A stretch of 64,000 nucleotides of DNA from Bifidobacterium merycicum DSM 6492 (lineage in GTDB: Bacteria > Actinomycetota > Actinomycetes > Actinomycetales > Bifidobacteriaceae), in assembly GCF_900129045.1 (NCBI RefSeq), contig NZ_FQTX01000007.1, positions 34,629 through 98,628 of the forward strand, in the 5' to 3' direction. Shown in pieces: positions 1-12,069 of the stretch. Position 1 is the stretch's first letter; the number at the start of each line of letters is the position of its first letter. The position numbers and the translations under genes are program-made. Under the pieces are notes generated by a model. That model saw nothing but the letters and a program-made list of their open reading frames with translations. It made no database searches and had not been told where the DNA came from.

Positions 1-28
1 TCTTTTCTGCACTTGGCTCGTTATCCAT
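1..28 (-). CDS. possible 5' end of a divergent gene (partial)
   Basis: An ATG on the minus strand at 28 opens a frame (MDNEPSAEK) that runs off the window edge. A GAGGT sequence sits about 7 nt upstream and could be its ribosome binding site. Nine codons are too few to recognise a product, so this is only a possible gene start divergent from the lipoprotein gene. Confidence 0.25.
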
Positions 29-139
29 GGCTTCGACCTCGGATTCGTTTGTCCGTTTCAAAAAAACTCATAGCACCACCATTCTAACAATAGGGCGTTA
101 TACCCGGAAAATCAGGGTTCCCGGCTAGAGTGAGTTGTC

Positions 140-1111
140 ATGCATTCACATAAGATCACCATGTTGCTCCGTTCCGCTCTGGCGGCCGGATGCGCGCTGG
201 CCATGTGCGCCACGCTTGCCGGCTGTTCCAACGGCTCCGACTCCTCCAGATCCGACAAGGATTCCTCCGATTCCTCCAAGCAGACGGTCAATATGGACCA
301 GATCTCCGGCATCACCGCCACCGGCAAGCTCGGTGAGAAGCCGAAGGTCACCTTCAAAACACCGATGACGGTGCAGAACAACACGTACGCGATCCTTCAG
401 AAGGGCGACGGCGATACCATCCAGAAGGGCGACCGCGTGTGCGCCCAAGGCATTGCGATAAACGTCAAGGACGGTTCCGAACTCATGAGCTCATGGGAGA
501 AGAACACCCCCGACTGCTCCATCCTGCTGTCCGACTCGAACCTCAAGCAGATCGAACCGTACAAGGCGATGATCGGGCAGAAGCTCAACACCTCCATCGC
601 ATTCGGCATCAACGACAGCAATTCCGCGAACACCTCGTACATCCTCGTCTACACGCTCGTATCCAAGTCAAAGGATCTCACCCGTGCCGAAGGCGACCAG
701 GTCACCGATGTTCCGGCGAATCTACCAAAGGTGACGCTGGGCAAGAACGGCAAGCCGTCCATCGATATGAACGGTCAGGGCTCGGTCGACAAGCAGATCA
801 CCCAGACGCTCATCAAGGGCAAGGGCACGAAGATCACGAATTCTATGACCGCCGTGGTGAAATACACCGGTTGGACGACCGACGGCAAGCAGTTCGATTC
901 CTCGTGGGATAAGAACACGACGTTCGACGCCGACGTCTCATCGTCCGGGCAGATCATCCAAGGCTGGAAGGATGGCCTGATCGGTCAGACGGTCGGCTCG
1001 CAGGTACTGCTGGTGATCCCGCCCGACAAGGGCTACGGCAATAAGGCTTCCGGCTCGATTCCGGCGAATTCCACGCTGGTGTTCGTGGTCGATATTCTCG
1101 CCGCGTACTGA
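140..1111 (+). CDS. FKBP-type peptidyl-prolyl cis-trans isomerase lipoprotein
   Basis: A 323-residue exported lipoprotein. The first 30 residues are a signal peptide ending in a lipobox (LAGC), so it should be acylated and held on the outer face of the membrane. A Ser/Asp-rich linker follows, then a middle region of no recognised fold. The last ~110 residues form an FKBP domain, with VKYTGWTTDGKQFDSSW, IQGWKDGLIG and the closing STLVFVVDIL typical of the fold. It probably helps fold secreted proteins. No Shine-Dalgarno is visible; TAGAGT at 126-131 lies 8 nt before the ATG, so the mRNA may be leaderless. A start at 161 is also possible. A strong terminator follows the gene. Confidence 0.88.
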   Translation: MHSHKITMLLRSALAAGCALAMCATLAGCSNGSDSSRSDKDSSDSSKQTVNMDQISGITATGKLGEKPKVTFKTPMTVQNNTYAILQKGDGDTIQKGDRVCAQGIAINVKDGSELMSSWEKNTPDCSILLSDSNLKQIEPYKAMIGQKLNTSIAFGINDSNSANTSYILVYTLVSKSKDLTRAEGDQVTDVPANLPKVTLGKNGKPSIDMNGQGSVDKQITQTLIKGKGTKITNSMTAVVKYTGWTTDGKQFDSSWDKNTTFDADVSSSGQIIQGWKDGLIGQTVGSQVLLVIPPDKGYGNKASGSIPANSTLVFVVDILAAY

Positions 1112-1170
1112 TCGGTTGCCCTAGCCGTTCCGTAGCGGATTTCAATCGGCGGATTTCGGCCGATATAGCG

Positions 1171-1206
1171 AAGGAGCCTTCCCGGGTATCGGGAAGGCTC
1201 CTTTTC
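1171..1206 (+). terminator. intrinsic terminator of the FKBP lipoprotein gene
   Basis: A 13-bp perfect stem (1171-1183 with 1191-1203) around a 7-nt loop is followed by a T tract. It lies between the convergent FKBP gene and the ABC operon. Confidence 0.85.
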
Positions 1207-1251
1207 AGTTTACGGCTCGACCTGTTGCCCAAGCGTAGCCCGAGCCGCGGT

Positions 1252-1887
1252 TCAGTCCTCAGCGCGGAGAACGCCGTCACGCATTGCATAGCAATAATCG
1301 GCGATCTGGTTGAGTTCATCGAAGTGATGGGATGCGATGATGACGGTGGCGCCCCGATCCCGTTGACGTCGCATTTCCTCAAGGAACATCGCCACGGATT
1401 CCTGATCCAATCCGTTCGTCGGCTCGTCCAGCACGATGAGGTGCTGGTGTTCCATCAGCGCTTGCACGATGGCGAGCTTCTGCCGCATACCCAGCGAATA
1501 CGATTTCACCTTGGCGTCGGCATGATCCAGCAGATCGAACAGTCGCAGCAGCCGTTCCGTTTCCTCCTGATCGAAATCCTTATTGATACCGGCCAGATAT
1601 TCCAGATTCTGCATACCGGTTTCAGACAGCACGAATCCCGGATTCTCAATGATCACACCCACGGAGTCCGGCAACTTCCGATTGAACACGACAGGCTCGC
1701 CGTTCATGGTCACCGTGCCCGCGTCCAATCGGATGAACCCGCAGATCGCACGCAGCAACATGGTTTTGCCTGAACCGTTCGGCCCCACCACGCCGTAGAT
1801 TCTTCCGCGTTCGAACCCGGCGCTGACATCCCGCAGCACCTGCTTGTTCTTGATGGTCTTCGACGCATGATCGATGGTGATGTACAT
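1252..1887 (-). CDS. ABC transporter ATP-binding protein
   Basis: A 211-residue nucleotide-binding subunit with Walker A GPNGSGKT, signature YSLGMRQK, Walker B LIVLDEPTNGLD and a switch histidine in IIASHHFDE. Its short length and CcmA/BcrA-like sequence fit export-type ABC systems for peptides or peptide resistance. It is the last gene of a five-gene minus-strand operon with three multi-span membrane proteins and a small secreted protein. It should power transport through those membrane subunits. The substrate cannot be read from the sequence; the secreted protein at 4190-4624 is the obvious candidate. Confidence 0.9.
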   Translation of the reverse strand: MYITIDHASKTIKNKQVLRDVSAGFERGRIYGVVGPNGSGKTMLLRAICGFIRLDAGTVTMNGEPVVFNRKLPDSVGVIIENPGFVLSETGMQNLEYLAGINKDFDQEETERLLRLFDLLDHADAKVKSYSLGMRQKLAIVQALMEHQHLIVLDEPTNGLDQESVAMFLEEMRRQRDRGATVIIASHHFDELNQIADYCYAMRDGVLRAED

Positions 1888-1915
1888 GATGTTCTCCTTA
1901 CGAAACGACTATGAT

Positions 1916-2575
1916 TCAGATGATTTCCAGACGCTCGAACAGCGCATAATTCGCCACGATCAGCGCCGCCGTCAGAACGCCCAATGTCACGCTCCAATTC
2001 GGTACGCCCAGAGGCGATTCGAGCAGCCAGCGCATCAACGGCATATACGACAACGGCACGATGTACAGCACCATTGCCGCAAGATAACCGTAGGGGCGGT
2101 TCCTGCCGAGATAGCCCAGGTTGATGATCAATGCCAACACCAGCAACGTCCAGCCCGCGCATACCGCACCGATCATCAGCTGTTTGGGGGACGCGTACAC
2201 CACATGAAGGGCCACAGCCAGCTGCACGCCGGCATAGAAGAGGCAATACGCCCCCACTATCGCGCAATATCCAAGGAATCTCGGTAGACCTCGGGGTCTG
2301 CGCACATACACCATCGTCTCGGGAATGCTGAGATATTCCGAAGGGCGTTCGAGCATCAACGCCACACCAACCACCATGAATCCGATGGCGTACAGGTTGC
2401 TTTCCAATCCGGACGGCATGTATGACTCGGGGGCGCGGAACATGCCGATGAAAATCCTGCAATCCTGGCCGCTCGTGTAAAAACGGTACGTCATCGCCAC
2501 GTACATGAGCACAAGCATCAGACGAAGACCGTTGCCTTCACGCAATATCTGGACGATTCGCCTCCAAGCCATCAT
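1916..2575 (-). CDS. ABC-associated integral membrane protein
   Basis: A 219-residue protein with about six hydrophobic segments and no recognisable soluble domain. Its ATG overlaps the stop codon of the upstream membrane gene (ATGA), which implies translational coupling. Gene order and topology suggest one of the membrane subunits of the exporter powered by the ATPase at 1252-1887. I do not recognise a named family. Confidence 0.75.
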   Translation of the reverse strand: MMAWRRIVQILREGNGLRLMLVLMYVAMTYRFYTSGQDCRIFIGMFRAPESYMPSGLESNLYAIGFMVVGVALMLERPSEYLSIPETMVYVRRPRGLPRFLGYCAIVGAYCLFYAGVQLAVALHVVYASPKQLMIGAVCAGWTLLVLALIINLGYLGRNRPYGYLAAMVLYIVPLSYMPLMRWLLESPLGVPNWSVTLGVLTAALIVANYALFERLEII

Positions 2576-3264
2576 GACAACCTCAATCTGTCACTACAGT
2601 TGAACGCGGCCATGTTCGCCATCGTTAGCAGTATGCAGTAACCGATGAAAGGCGCTACTTGCCGGACAAGCACCGCCACCAAGGAATCGCCGATCGGGTA
2701 CCAGAAATAGAAAGCGTATCGAGTCAGATCTCCGGGCATCAGTTTCAGACAGAAATCGGCGATGATGGGAATGGCGATGGCAGGCGGCAGAATCTGCCCC
2801 CATGGTATACCCAGATTCATCAACAGCCACACAAGCAATGCGACCGACATGTTCATCATGAACAGTTGCAGCAGCATGACCACGCATAGCGACCATTGTC
2901 CCGATTCACACAGACTGCCCTTAAGCATGTTCGCCACAACGAAAAGAACCCAGGCACTTGCAGCTATGGACAACGCAACAAGAGCCAGCCACGCGGCATT
3001 CAGACGGAATTCGTCTCGCGGGTCTCGTCGTACACGTTCGAATGCGCCAAAACGTGCGCAGCCCATGCAAAACAGCATGAGATTCGCAGGCAGAATCACA
3101 CGCTCCGCGAGCTCCACCATGCAGCCTCGATACAATACTGGCAACGGCATAGACTGTTGCAACACTGATAAGTAGTACGCTAAACCGCAAGCAGCTGCAA
3201 TCCACATGAGACCCCGCACATGCGCGGAAACACGTCTGATCGGCATAAACAGATCGTTAATCAT
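2572..3264 (-). CDS. ABC-associated integral membrane protein
   Basis: A 230-residue protein with about six hydrophobic stretches. It overlaps the downstream gene by 4 nt and the upstream gene by 8 nt, so it is part of a tightly packed operon. It resembles its neighbour in size and topology and is probably another exporter membrane subunit. No named family is recognised. Confidence 0.75.
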   Translation of the reverse strand: MINDLFMPIRRVSAHVRGLMWIAAACGLAYYLSVLQQSMPLPVLYRGCMVELAERVILPANLMLFCMGCARFGAFERVRRDPRDEFRLNAAWLALVALSIAASAWVLFVVANMLKGSLCESGQWSLCVVMLLQLFMMNMSVALLVWLLMNLGIPWGQILPPAIAIPIIADFCLKLMPGDLTRYAFYFWYPIGDSLVAVLVRQVAPFIGYCILLTMANMAAFNCSDRLRLS

Positions 3265-4120
3265 GGCGCTTCCTTTGCAGCCAGCACAATACGGCTACTA
3301 TCGCCGGGAAACCGACCAAGGTCATAGCGATGCCAATAAGGTTCGCGATGTTCGCCCCAGGCGTTTCGAAACCATCAAGTTGGAGATAGAGAATTGGATT
3401 CAGTTCCTCAACATGGCTTGATATGGAGGAAAGCTGGATTATCCCCGGAAGCATCCACCACAACAGCAGGAAGGCAACCGGCACGAGCACTTCCACGTTC
3501 CGATGCCTTACGAACGGCGAAATCGCAACAGCCAAGCATGCAAACAATCCTGACAGTGCCGCCATTAGCAGTCCGACGACGACAATGCACAGCACCTGGT
3601 TGAACCGATAAATCGGATAAACCCATCCATTCGCGGAAATCAGAATGAATTGGAAGCTCGCAATATCGACATCCGAACTCTCCACGCCATCGATAAACGA
3701 CAAATGGGGATTTCCCCCAGCAGCAAGGAGAACATCGATGACGTAGGGGAGCACGCCTCCCAGAGCTCCCAGCAGAAAACCCGAGCACAAGGAGGTGCGT
3801 TCCACGACGCCATAGCTTGAACGAGCCTGCAGAAACGTCAATCTGCCACTGCGACGTTCCACGGCCAGTGTGCTTCCTCCAGCTAGTGCGGCCAGAAAAG
3901 GAAACAGAAACTGATATAGCGTAGTTCCACTGCCATAGCTGGAAAACAACAGCGTCTCGTCCAAGAACGTCGGCTGGTGATATGGCAGTCTATATCCCGC
4001 ATGTCGTATCGTCCACCACTGAAAGATGGCTATGACTACCGCCAGCACTAACACCAGTAGGAAACGAATGCTCAATAACCCACGTCTGATCTGTCCACAA
4101 AGCAAAGAACCATTGATCAT
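3257..4120 (-). CDS. ABC-2-like transporter permease
   Basis: A 287-residue membrane protein starting MINGSLLCGQIRRGLLSIRF. An N-terminal transmembrane helix, an external loop of about 40 residues and further hydrophobic segments give an ABC-2-type layout. The ATG at 4120 is preferred over an upstream in-frame start at 4183 because a GGAGAAGG sequence precedes it. The gene lies 69 nt downstream of the secreted-protein gene. It is likely the core permease of the exporter. Confidence 0.75.
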   Translation of the reverse strand: MINGSLLCGQIRRGLLSIRFLLVLVLAVVIAIFQWWTIRHAGYRLPYHQPTFLDETLLFSSYGSGTTLYQFLFPFLAALAGGSTLAVERRSGRLTFLQARSSYGVVERTSLCSGFLLGALGGVLPYVIDVLLAAGGNPHLSFIDGVESSDVDIASFQFILISANGWVYPIYRFNQVLCIVVVGLLMAALSGLFACLAVAISPFVRHRNVEVLVPVAFLLLWWMLPGIIQLSSISSHVEELNPILYLQLDGFETPGANIANLIGIAMTLVGFPAIVAVLCWLQRKRHD

Positions 4121-4189
4121 TCTCACACAACCTTCTCCAACGATTCGATTGTCGGAGGCACAGACATCATGTACCTCCAACAATCGATT

Positions 4190-4624
4190 TCAGACGGAAT
4201 CCGGGCTCCAAACGCCCCAGGCCTGAGTCACGTCATTGTATTTGGCCGTATTCTGCAGCCTGAGATGTATCTGGCACGGCTTATATCCATTATTTTCAAA
4301 AGCATACTGACTAATTTTTCTTGACTGGCCAGTTGTGAAGTTCACCGTGCTCGATTTCACATCGTTATTTGAATAGCCTAGTGCCCAAGCCCGAATCGTG
4401 CGATTCTTTGTAACAGAGTCAGCTTTGATATACGCATAGGATGCATCCTGCTTCTGCCGATTCGGAGTATCTGAGGTCTCCCAATTTTTTAAGTACGCAC
4501 TCCATGCGGTATCACCATGATTGTTAGCCATGGCGGGAGCCGCAAAACAGCACATAGAGGCAACAGCAGCGAGAATAGCCATACAGCATCTCATCATTCT
4601 GCTCATACGTAGTGATTTCATCAT
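4190..4624 (-). CDS. small secreted protein, possible exporter substrate
   Basis: A 144-residue precursor. The first ~33 residues are a classical signal peptide ending AAPAMA, and the mature part of about 110 residues begins NNHGDTAWSAYLKNW. The mature part is polar and aromatic with a single Cys (KPCQIHL) and no membrane span. The ATG at 4624 is chosen because AGAAAGG lies about 5 nt upstream; the open frame extends to 4759 without support. The pattern recalls small secreted proteins of the DUF2712 or lactococcin-972-associated kind that sit beside ABC exporters, but I cannot confirm membership. It is first in the operon with the ABC genes and divergent from a two-component system. Confidence 0.7.
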   Translation of the reverse strand: MMKSLRMSRMMRCCMAILAAVASMCCFAAPAMANNHGDTAWSAYLKNWETSDTPNRQKQDASYAYIKADSVTKNRTIRAWALGYSNNDVKSSTVNFTTGQSRKISQYAFENNGYKPCQIHLRLQNTAKYNDVTQAWGVWSPDSV

Positions 4625-4705
4625 TGAAACCTTTCTTCTGCAATGATTCGCAAGGCCGAATGCCTTGCAGATTCCAATGTAGGGAGATCGTAATGGGAAG
4701 CATAT

Positions 4706-4721
4706 GCTATCTGCAGATAGC
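4706..4721. promoter_or_regulatory. perfect 16-bp palindrome in the divergent promoter region
   Basis: GCTATCTGCAGATAGC is a perfect palindrome in the 163-bp gap between the secreted-protein operon and the response regulator gene. Its size and position suit a dimeric regulator, most simply the LuxR-type protein encoded next to it. Confidence 0.55.
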
Positions 4722-4749
4722 TGCAGAAATTGCCGTACTGCGAAACGAC

Positions 4750-4781
4750 TTGACAACACACCTCAGGCAACGCGATACACT
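4750..4781 (+). promoter_or_regulatory. promoter of the response regulator gene
   Basis: TTGACA at 4750-4755 and TACACT at 4776-4781 (spacer 20 nt, or 17-18 with a shifted -10) place the transcription start at or next to the ATG at 4788. No Shine-Dalgarno is present, so a leaderless transcript is likely. Confidence 0.55.
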
Positions 4782-4787
4782 GCAACC

Positions 4788-5444
4788 ATGGCATTCAAGG
4801 GGGATATAGGTATTCGCAGCATACGCATCGGTGTGCTCGACAACGATGCCTGCGCATTGAACTACATCATGCTGATGCTCAAGCAGCTCAACAACAGAAA
4901 CGGCATGACACTGAATCCATGGACCACTACCTTCCCAGCACGCGCACTGCAGGAATGCCAGCATGGCATGCGGCATACGGATATTCTACTGCTCGACATG
5001 GCTTTGAACGGCATCACCGGTCCGCAGGTCGCGCAATCGATTCGTCGCATCTCACCGACCACTGCGATCATTGGTATGACCTCGTATGAGCCGGAACTGT
5101 ACCAGGCGGAAGCATCGAAGGCCGGCATCACGACGATATTGGACAAGACGACGCTTGCCGACAATCTTCCCAAGGCAATCGTCGACGCATTAGCCGCTCC
5201 TCAAGAGTCGATGGAGTCCGAATACGAATCATCCAGCGCACAAACGCCTTTGCCAAAACTTACTGATGCCGAGCAGCGCATCCTTACGCTCAGCGCCTCA
5301 GGCCTGAACGCCAAACAGATCGCGACCCGTCTTGGCATTTCCACCGACACCGTTTTCTCGCACCGACGTAATATCAAGACGAAATTCCATATTTCCGACT
5401 GGCATGACGTCATCGCACAGAGTCGACAGCTGCATATCATCTGA
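4788..5444 (+). CDS. LuxR/NarL-family two-component response regulator
   Basis: A 218-residue protein. The N-terminal receiver domain starts at IRIGVLDNDA and has its probable phospho-acceptor at D70 (ILLLDMALNG). The C-terminal LuxR-type helix-turn-helix runs from LTDAEQRILTL through KQIATRLGISTDTVFSHRRNIKTKF. Start 4788 (MAFKGD) is chosen because the receiver fold begins just after it. The partner kinase follows 62 nt downstream on the same strand. The ABC/secreted-protein operon is divergent, which makes that operon the likely target, with the palindrome at 4706-4721 as candidate site. Confidence 0.9.
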   Translation: MAFKGDIGIRSIRIGVLDNDACALNYIMLMLKQLNNRNGMTLNPWTTTFPARALQECQHGMRHTDILLLDMALNGITGPQVAQSIRRISPTTAIIGMTSYEPELYQAEASKAGITTILDKTTLADNLPKAIVDALAAPQESMESEYESSSAQTPLPKLTDAEQRILTLSASGLNAKQIATRLGISTDTVFSHRRNIKTKFHISDWHDVIAQSRQLHII

Positions 5445-5506
5445 ACCTATTGCAATGATTGCGATACCAACAATAACGCGCACTTCACTCTCAAGGAAGA
5501 GGACGA

Positions 5507-6724
5507 ATGACCGCACATACCTCTACGCTCCGACGGCTCCTGCAAGCCATGCCACGCACAGCACTTACCACATGCACATGCGTGCTCGCCATTGCGGCAA
5601 TCGCCAATATAGGCGTTGATTGGGGGATTGACGGCTCGGAATGGGTGCGCTACCTATGCTGTGGGCTCGCCGCCACAGTCGCATCCACATGGTTCGCATA
5701 CAAACCGCAGCATGGAAGCTATGCGGTCATCGTCGTATCCATAGGCGACTTCCTAATCGGAGGTACAGCGTTCGCGCCCATGCTAATTCTGGCGCTGCTT
5801 GCCACCGGAAGTATCGGCTATACAAGCCTTGTAGAAGGGGTTTTGGCTGGCATCGCATTGCTTGCGGCCGTGTTCTTCTCACCGTATACAGTTGCGTTTC
5901 CCGCCATCGACAACAATCTGCTCTCGTTCCCCTGTCTTATCGCTCTGACTTTAAGCATCAGCGTGCTGATTCGCAGGAACGGGGAACGGCAACGCCAACT
6001 ACAGCGGGAGCAGACACTGCTTGCCAACGCCGGAATCGCACAACGCCTGCACGACTATACGACGAACGATCTGAGCGACATCGCCATGATGGCCGATCAC
6101 CAGCTTGCAATATGCGACGATGAGCAGCGGGAAGCGTGGCACAGCGTTAAAAACCTAGCTCTTGATGCACTGACGCATACCCGAAAAGCTATTCGCACAC
6201 TTGAAAGCGACAAGACAACCGTCAAGCAATACGACGGCACACAGACGTATGACCACCGCCAGAACCAACTCGTCTCCCTGCGGCACAGCAGCACCGCGCC
6301 AGCGCAGGCCTCCGAAACCACCGGGATCGATAGACTCGACGAACTTAACAAGCTCATCGCCACCTGCCAGAGCAATCTGGCGGCAAACGGCTACGCAGGC
6401 GAGGTCATTCGTTTCGGTACGGAACCGACACAGCTGGGTGACGCGACGGCAACACTTATCATCGGTCTCGTCCGCGAACTGTTCGGCAACATCGCCAAGC
6501 ATGCCCAGGCATCTGCCGGCTACACCATGCTGATTAGTTGGACCGATGCCGCTTTCGTCATCGAACTTTCCGACGTTCCGGAGCCTAATACCGATGTTGG
6601 TCTGCGGTCCGGGCTGGAACGATACCGTCAGACTATCGAGTCGATGCAAGGGCAATGGGACATCGAAGACACAAGTAACCATTGGAACTTCCACGCAGAG
6701 GTTCCGTGCCAGCGCACGAACTGA
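5507..6724 (+). CDS. sensor histidine kinase, membrane-bound, HisKA_3-like
   Basis: A 405-residue protein with about five hydrophobic segments in the first 155 residues and almost no external loop. A coiled stretch leads to the phospho-acceptor region, with the probable histidine at H182 (QRLHDYTTNDL). The C-terminal ATPase domain has the N-box ELFGNIAKHAQ, but its glycine-rich lid is weak (SGLERYRQTIESM). GGAAGAGG precedes the start. It pairs with the regulator at 4788-5444. A kinase with little extracellular sequence and a neighbouring ABC exporter suits intramembrane sensing of a peptide or envelope stress; the signal itself is inference. Confidence 0.85.
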   Translation: MTAHTSTLRRLLQAMPRTALTTCTCVLAIAAIANIGVDWGIDGSEWVRYLCCGLAATVASTWFAYKPQHGSYAVIVVSIGDFLIGGTAFAPMLILALLATGSIGYTSLVEGVLAGIALLAAVFFSPYTVAFPAIDNNLLSFPCLIALTLSISVLIRRNGERQRQLQREQTLLANAGIAQRLHDYTTNDLSDIAMMADHQLAICDDEQREAWHSVKNLALDALTHTRKAIRTLESDKTTVKQYDGTQTYDHRQNQLVSLRHSSTAPAQASETTGIDRLDELNKLIATCQSNLAANGYAGEVIRFGTEPTQLGDATATLIIGLVRELFGNIAKHAQASAGYTMLISWTDAAFVIELSDVPEPNTDVGLRSGLERYRQTIESMQGQWDIEDTSNHWNFHAEVPCQRTN

Positions 6725-6728
6725 GTCA

Positions 6729-6832
6729 TTTCCTCAAACTATCGACACTGAGCGCACCCCAACGTCGGTAGTTTGAGAGAAGCCCAAACTACCGTCGCTC
6801 ATGGGGTGCTCACCATCGGTAGTTTGAGGAAA
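6729..6832. repeat. nested inverted repeat between hisK and nucS
   Basis: A 104-nt imperfect palindrome fills the whole gap between two convergent genes. Its ends are TTTCCTCAAACT and AGTTTGAGGAAA. Inside are a second inverted pair around the words CGGTAGTTTGAG and CCCAAACTACCG, and arms GAGCGCACCCC / GGGGTGCTC. It may act as a two-way terminator or be a copy of a dispersed repeat. Confidence 0.7.
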
Positions 6833-6834
6833 CG

Positions 6835-7539
6835 CTAGAACAGGCGCAGCGAGTCGTCCTCCGTGCCCTTCATCTCCTCGTAGTCGAGAATCAGGCAGCG
6901 GAAGCCACGGTCCTCGGCAAGCACGCGGGCCTGCGGGGTGATGGTCTGCGCGGCGAAAATGCCATGCACGGGTGCGAGCAGCGGGTCACGGTTCAGCAAC
7001 TCGCAATAGCGCGTAAGCTGCTCCACGCCGTCGATGCCGCCATGTCGTTTGATTTCGATGGCGACGTGTTCGCCGTTCGCGTCGATGGCCATGATGTCCA
7101 CCGGACCGATGGCGGTCGGGTATTCACGGCGGACAAGTTTCGCGCCTTCACCGATGCGTTCGATCTGTTCGGCCAGATAGCGTTGCAGGTGATCCTCGAC
7201 GCCGTCCTTGATGAGTCCCGGATCCTCGCCCAAATCGTAGGTCTCGTCGGAGTAGATGTGCTGCAAGGTGACTTCGAGCACGTCGGAGGACTTGTCCGAG
7301 GTCACGCGAAGCACCTTTTCCGGCGTGGGCGTATCCACGTCGTCGTCCGCGTTCGGCGGGGTGATGTCCTTGAGCGTGCAGGGGGCCGCCATCCAGTTCA
7401 ACGGCTTGTACGATCCCAATTCGGAGAAGATCAGCAGGCTGTTGTCCGCCTTGACCAGCAGCACGCGCTTGGCGAGCGGCAGCGAGGCGTTCAGACGGCC
7501 CGAATATTCGGCGGAGCAATCGGCAACCAGAATTCGCAT
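6835..7539 (-). CDS. nucS: mismatch-specific endonuclease NucS (EndoMS)
   Basis: A 234-residue protein beginning MRILVADCSAEYSGRL, as NucS proteins do. The C-terminal nuclease domain carries the RecB-type residues in GPVDIMAIDANGEHVAIEIK. In actinobacteria this enzyme cuts both strands at mismatches and replaces MutS/MutL in mismatch repair. It usually needs the sliding clamp, and the C-terminal DSLRLF looks like a clamp-binding tail. The start at 7539 is supported by family alignment and by TAGGGT 8 nt upstream, with no Shine-Dalgarno (leaderless-type). The longer frame to 7617 is not supported. Confidence 0.9.
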   Translation of the reverse strand: MRILVADCSAEYSGRLNASLPLAKRVLLVKADNSLLIFSELGSYKPLNWMAAPCTLKDITPPNADDDVDTPTPEKVLRVTSDKSSDVLEVTLQHIYSDETYDLGEDPGLIKDGVEDHLQRYLAEQIERIGEGAKLVRREYPTAIGPVDIMAIDANGEHVAIEIKRHGGIDGVEQLTRYCELLNRDPLLAPVHGIFAAQTITPQARVLAEDRGFRCLILDYEEMKGTEDDSLRLF

Positions 7540-7640
7540 AAGAGCCCACCCTAGCGCATGGGCACAATCTTCGGTATACGTGCGCATACGCACGCCCGAC
7601 GCACGCAATCGCCGCATCCCCGCACGCCCGCAGGCATAAC

Positions 7641-7668
7641 AAAAGCGGCGCCCCTTTCGGAGCGCCGC
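7641..7668 (-). terminator. terminator of the atp operon
   Basis: An inverted repeat (AAAGCGGCGCCCC / GGAGCGCCGCCCAAAG, imperfect) lies about 30 nt past atpC. On the minus strand the GC stem leads into a short T run. Confidence 0.5.
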
Positions 7669-7695
7669 CCAAAGCAGACGATATCGTCTATACGG

Positions 7696-7988
7696 TCATT
7701 CGGCGTTTTCTTCCGCACGCTTAAGCGTGCCGGCGTCCTCGACCGCAACGGTGAGCTTGTTCGAATCGAAGGAAATAAATCCGTCCGCGACTTCGATCAC
7801 GTGGCGGGTACCGTCCTTCTCAACCACGGCAAGCTTACCCTGCTTAATCAGCGTGAGCACAGGCTCGTGATTAGGCAGAATACCCATCTGACCGCCGGAA
7901 GCGGGAATGGTGACCTGCAACGCCTCTCCGCTCCACACCGGGTGTGCGGCGGAGACGATGTTCACCTGCATCGTGGCTTTCTCGCTCA

Positions 7989-7989
<1 letters not shown>
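7696..7989 (-). CDS. atpC: F1Fo ATP synthase epsilon subunit
   Basis: A 97-residue central-stalk subunit of F1. The beta-sandwich N-terminal domain is visible (VNIVSAAHPVWSGEA, ASGGQMGILPNHEPVLTLI), while the C-terminal helical domain is short, as in other actinobacteria. It is the last gene of the atp operon and its start overlaps the stop of atpD. A hairpin at about 7640-7668 (GGCGCTCCG type) after the gene may end the operon. Confidence 0.93.
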
Positions 7990-10384
<2,395 letters not shown>

Positions 10385-10387
10385 GGA

Positions 10388-12016
<1,629 letters not shown>

Positions 12017-12069
12017 GATCTCTCCTTTATTGTTGTGTAAAAATCTATTTGTTCAGCGCTGGCGACCGT

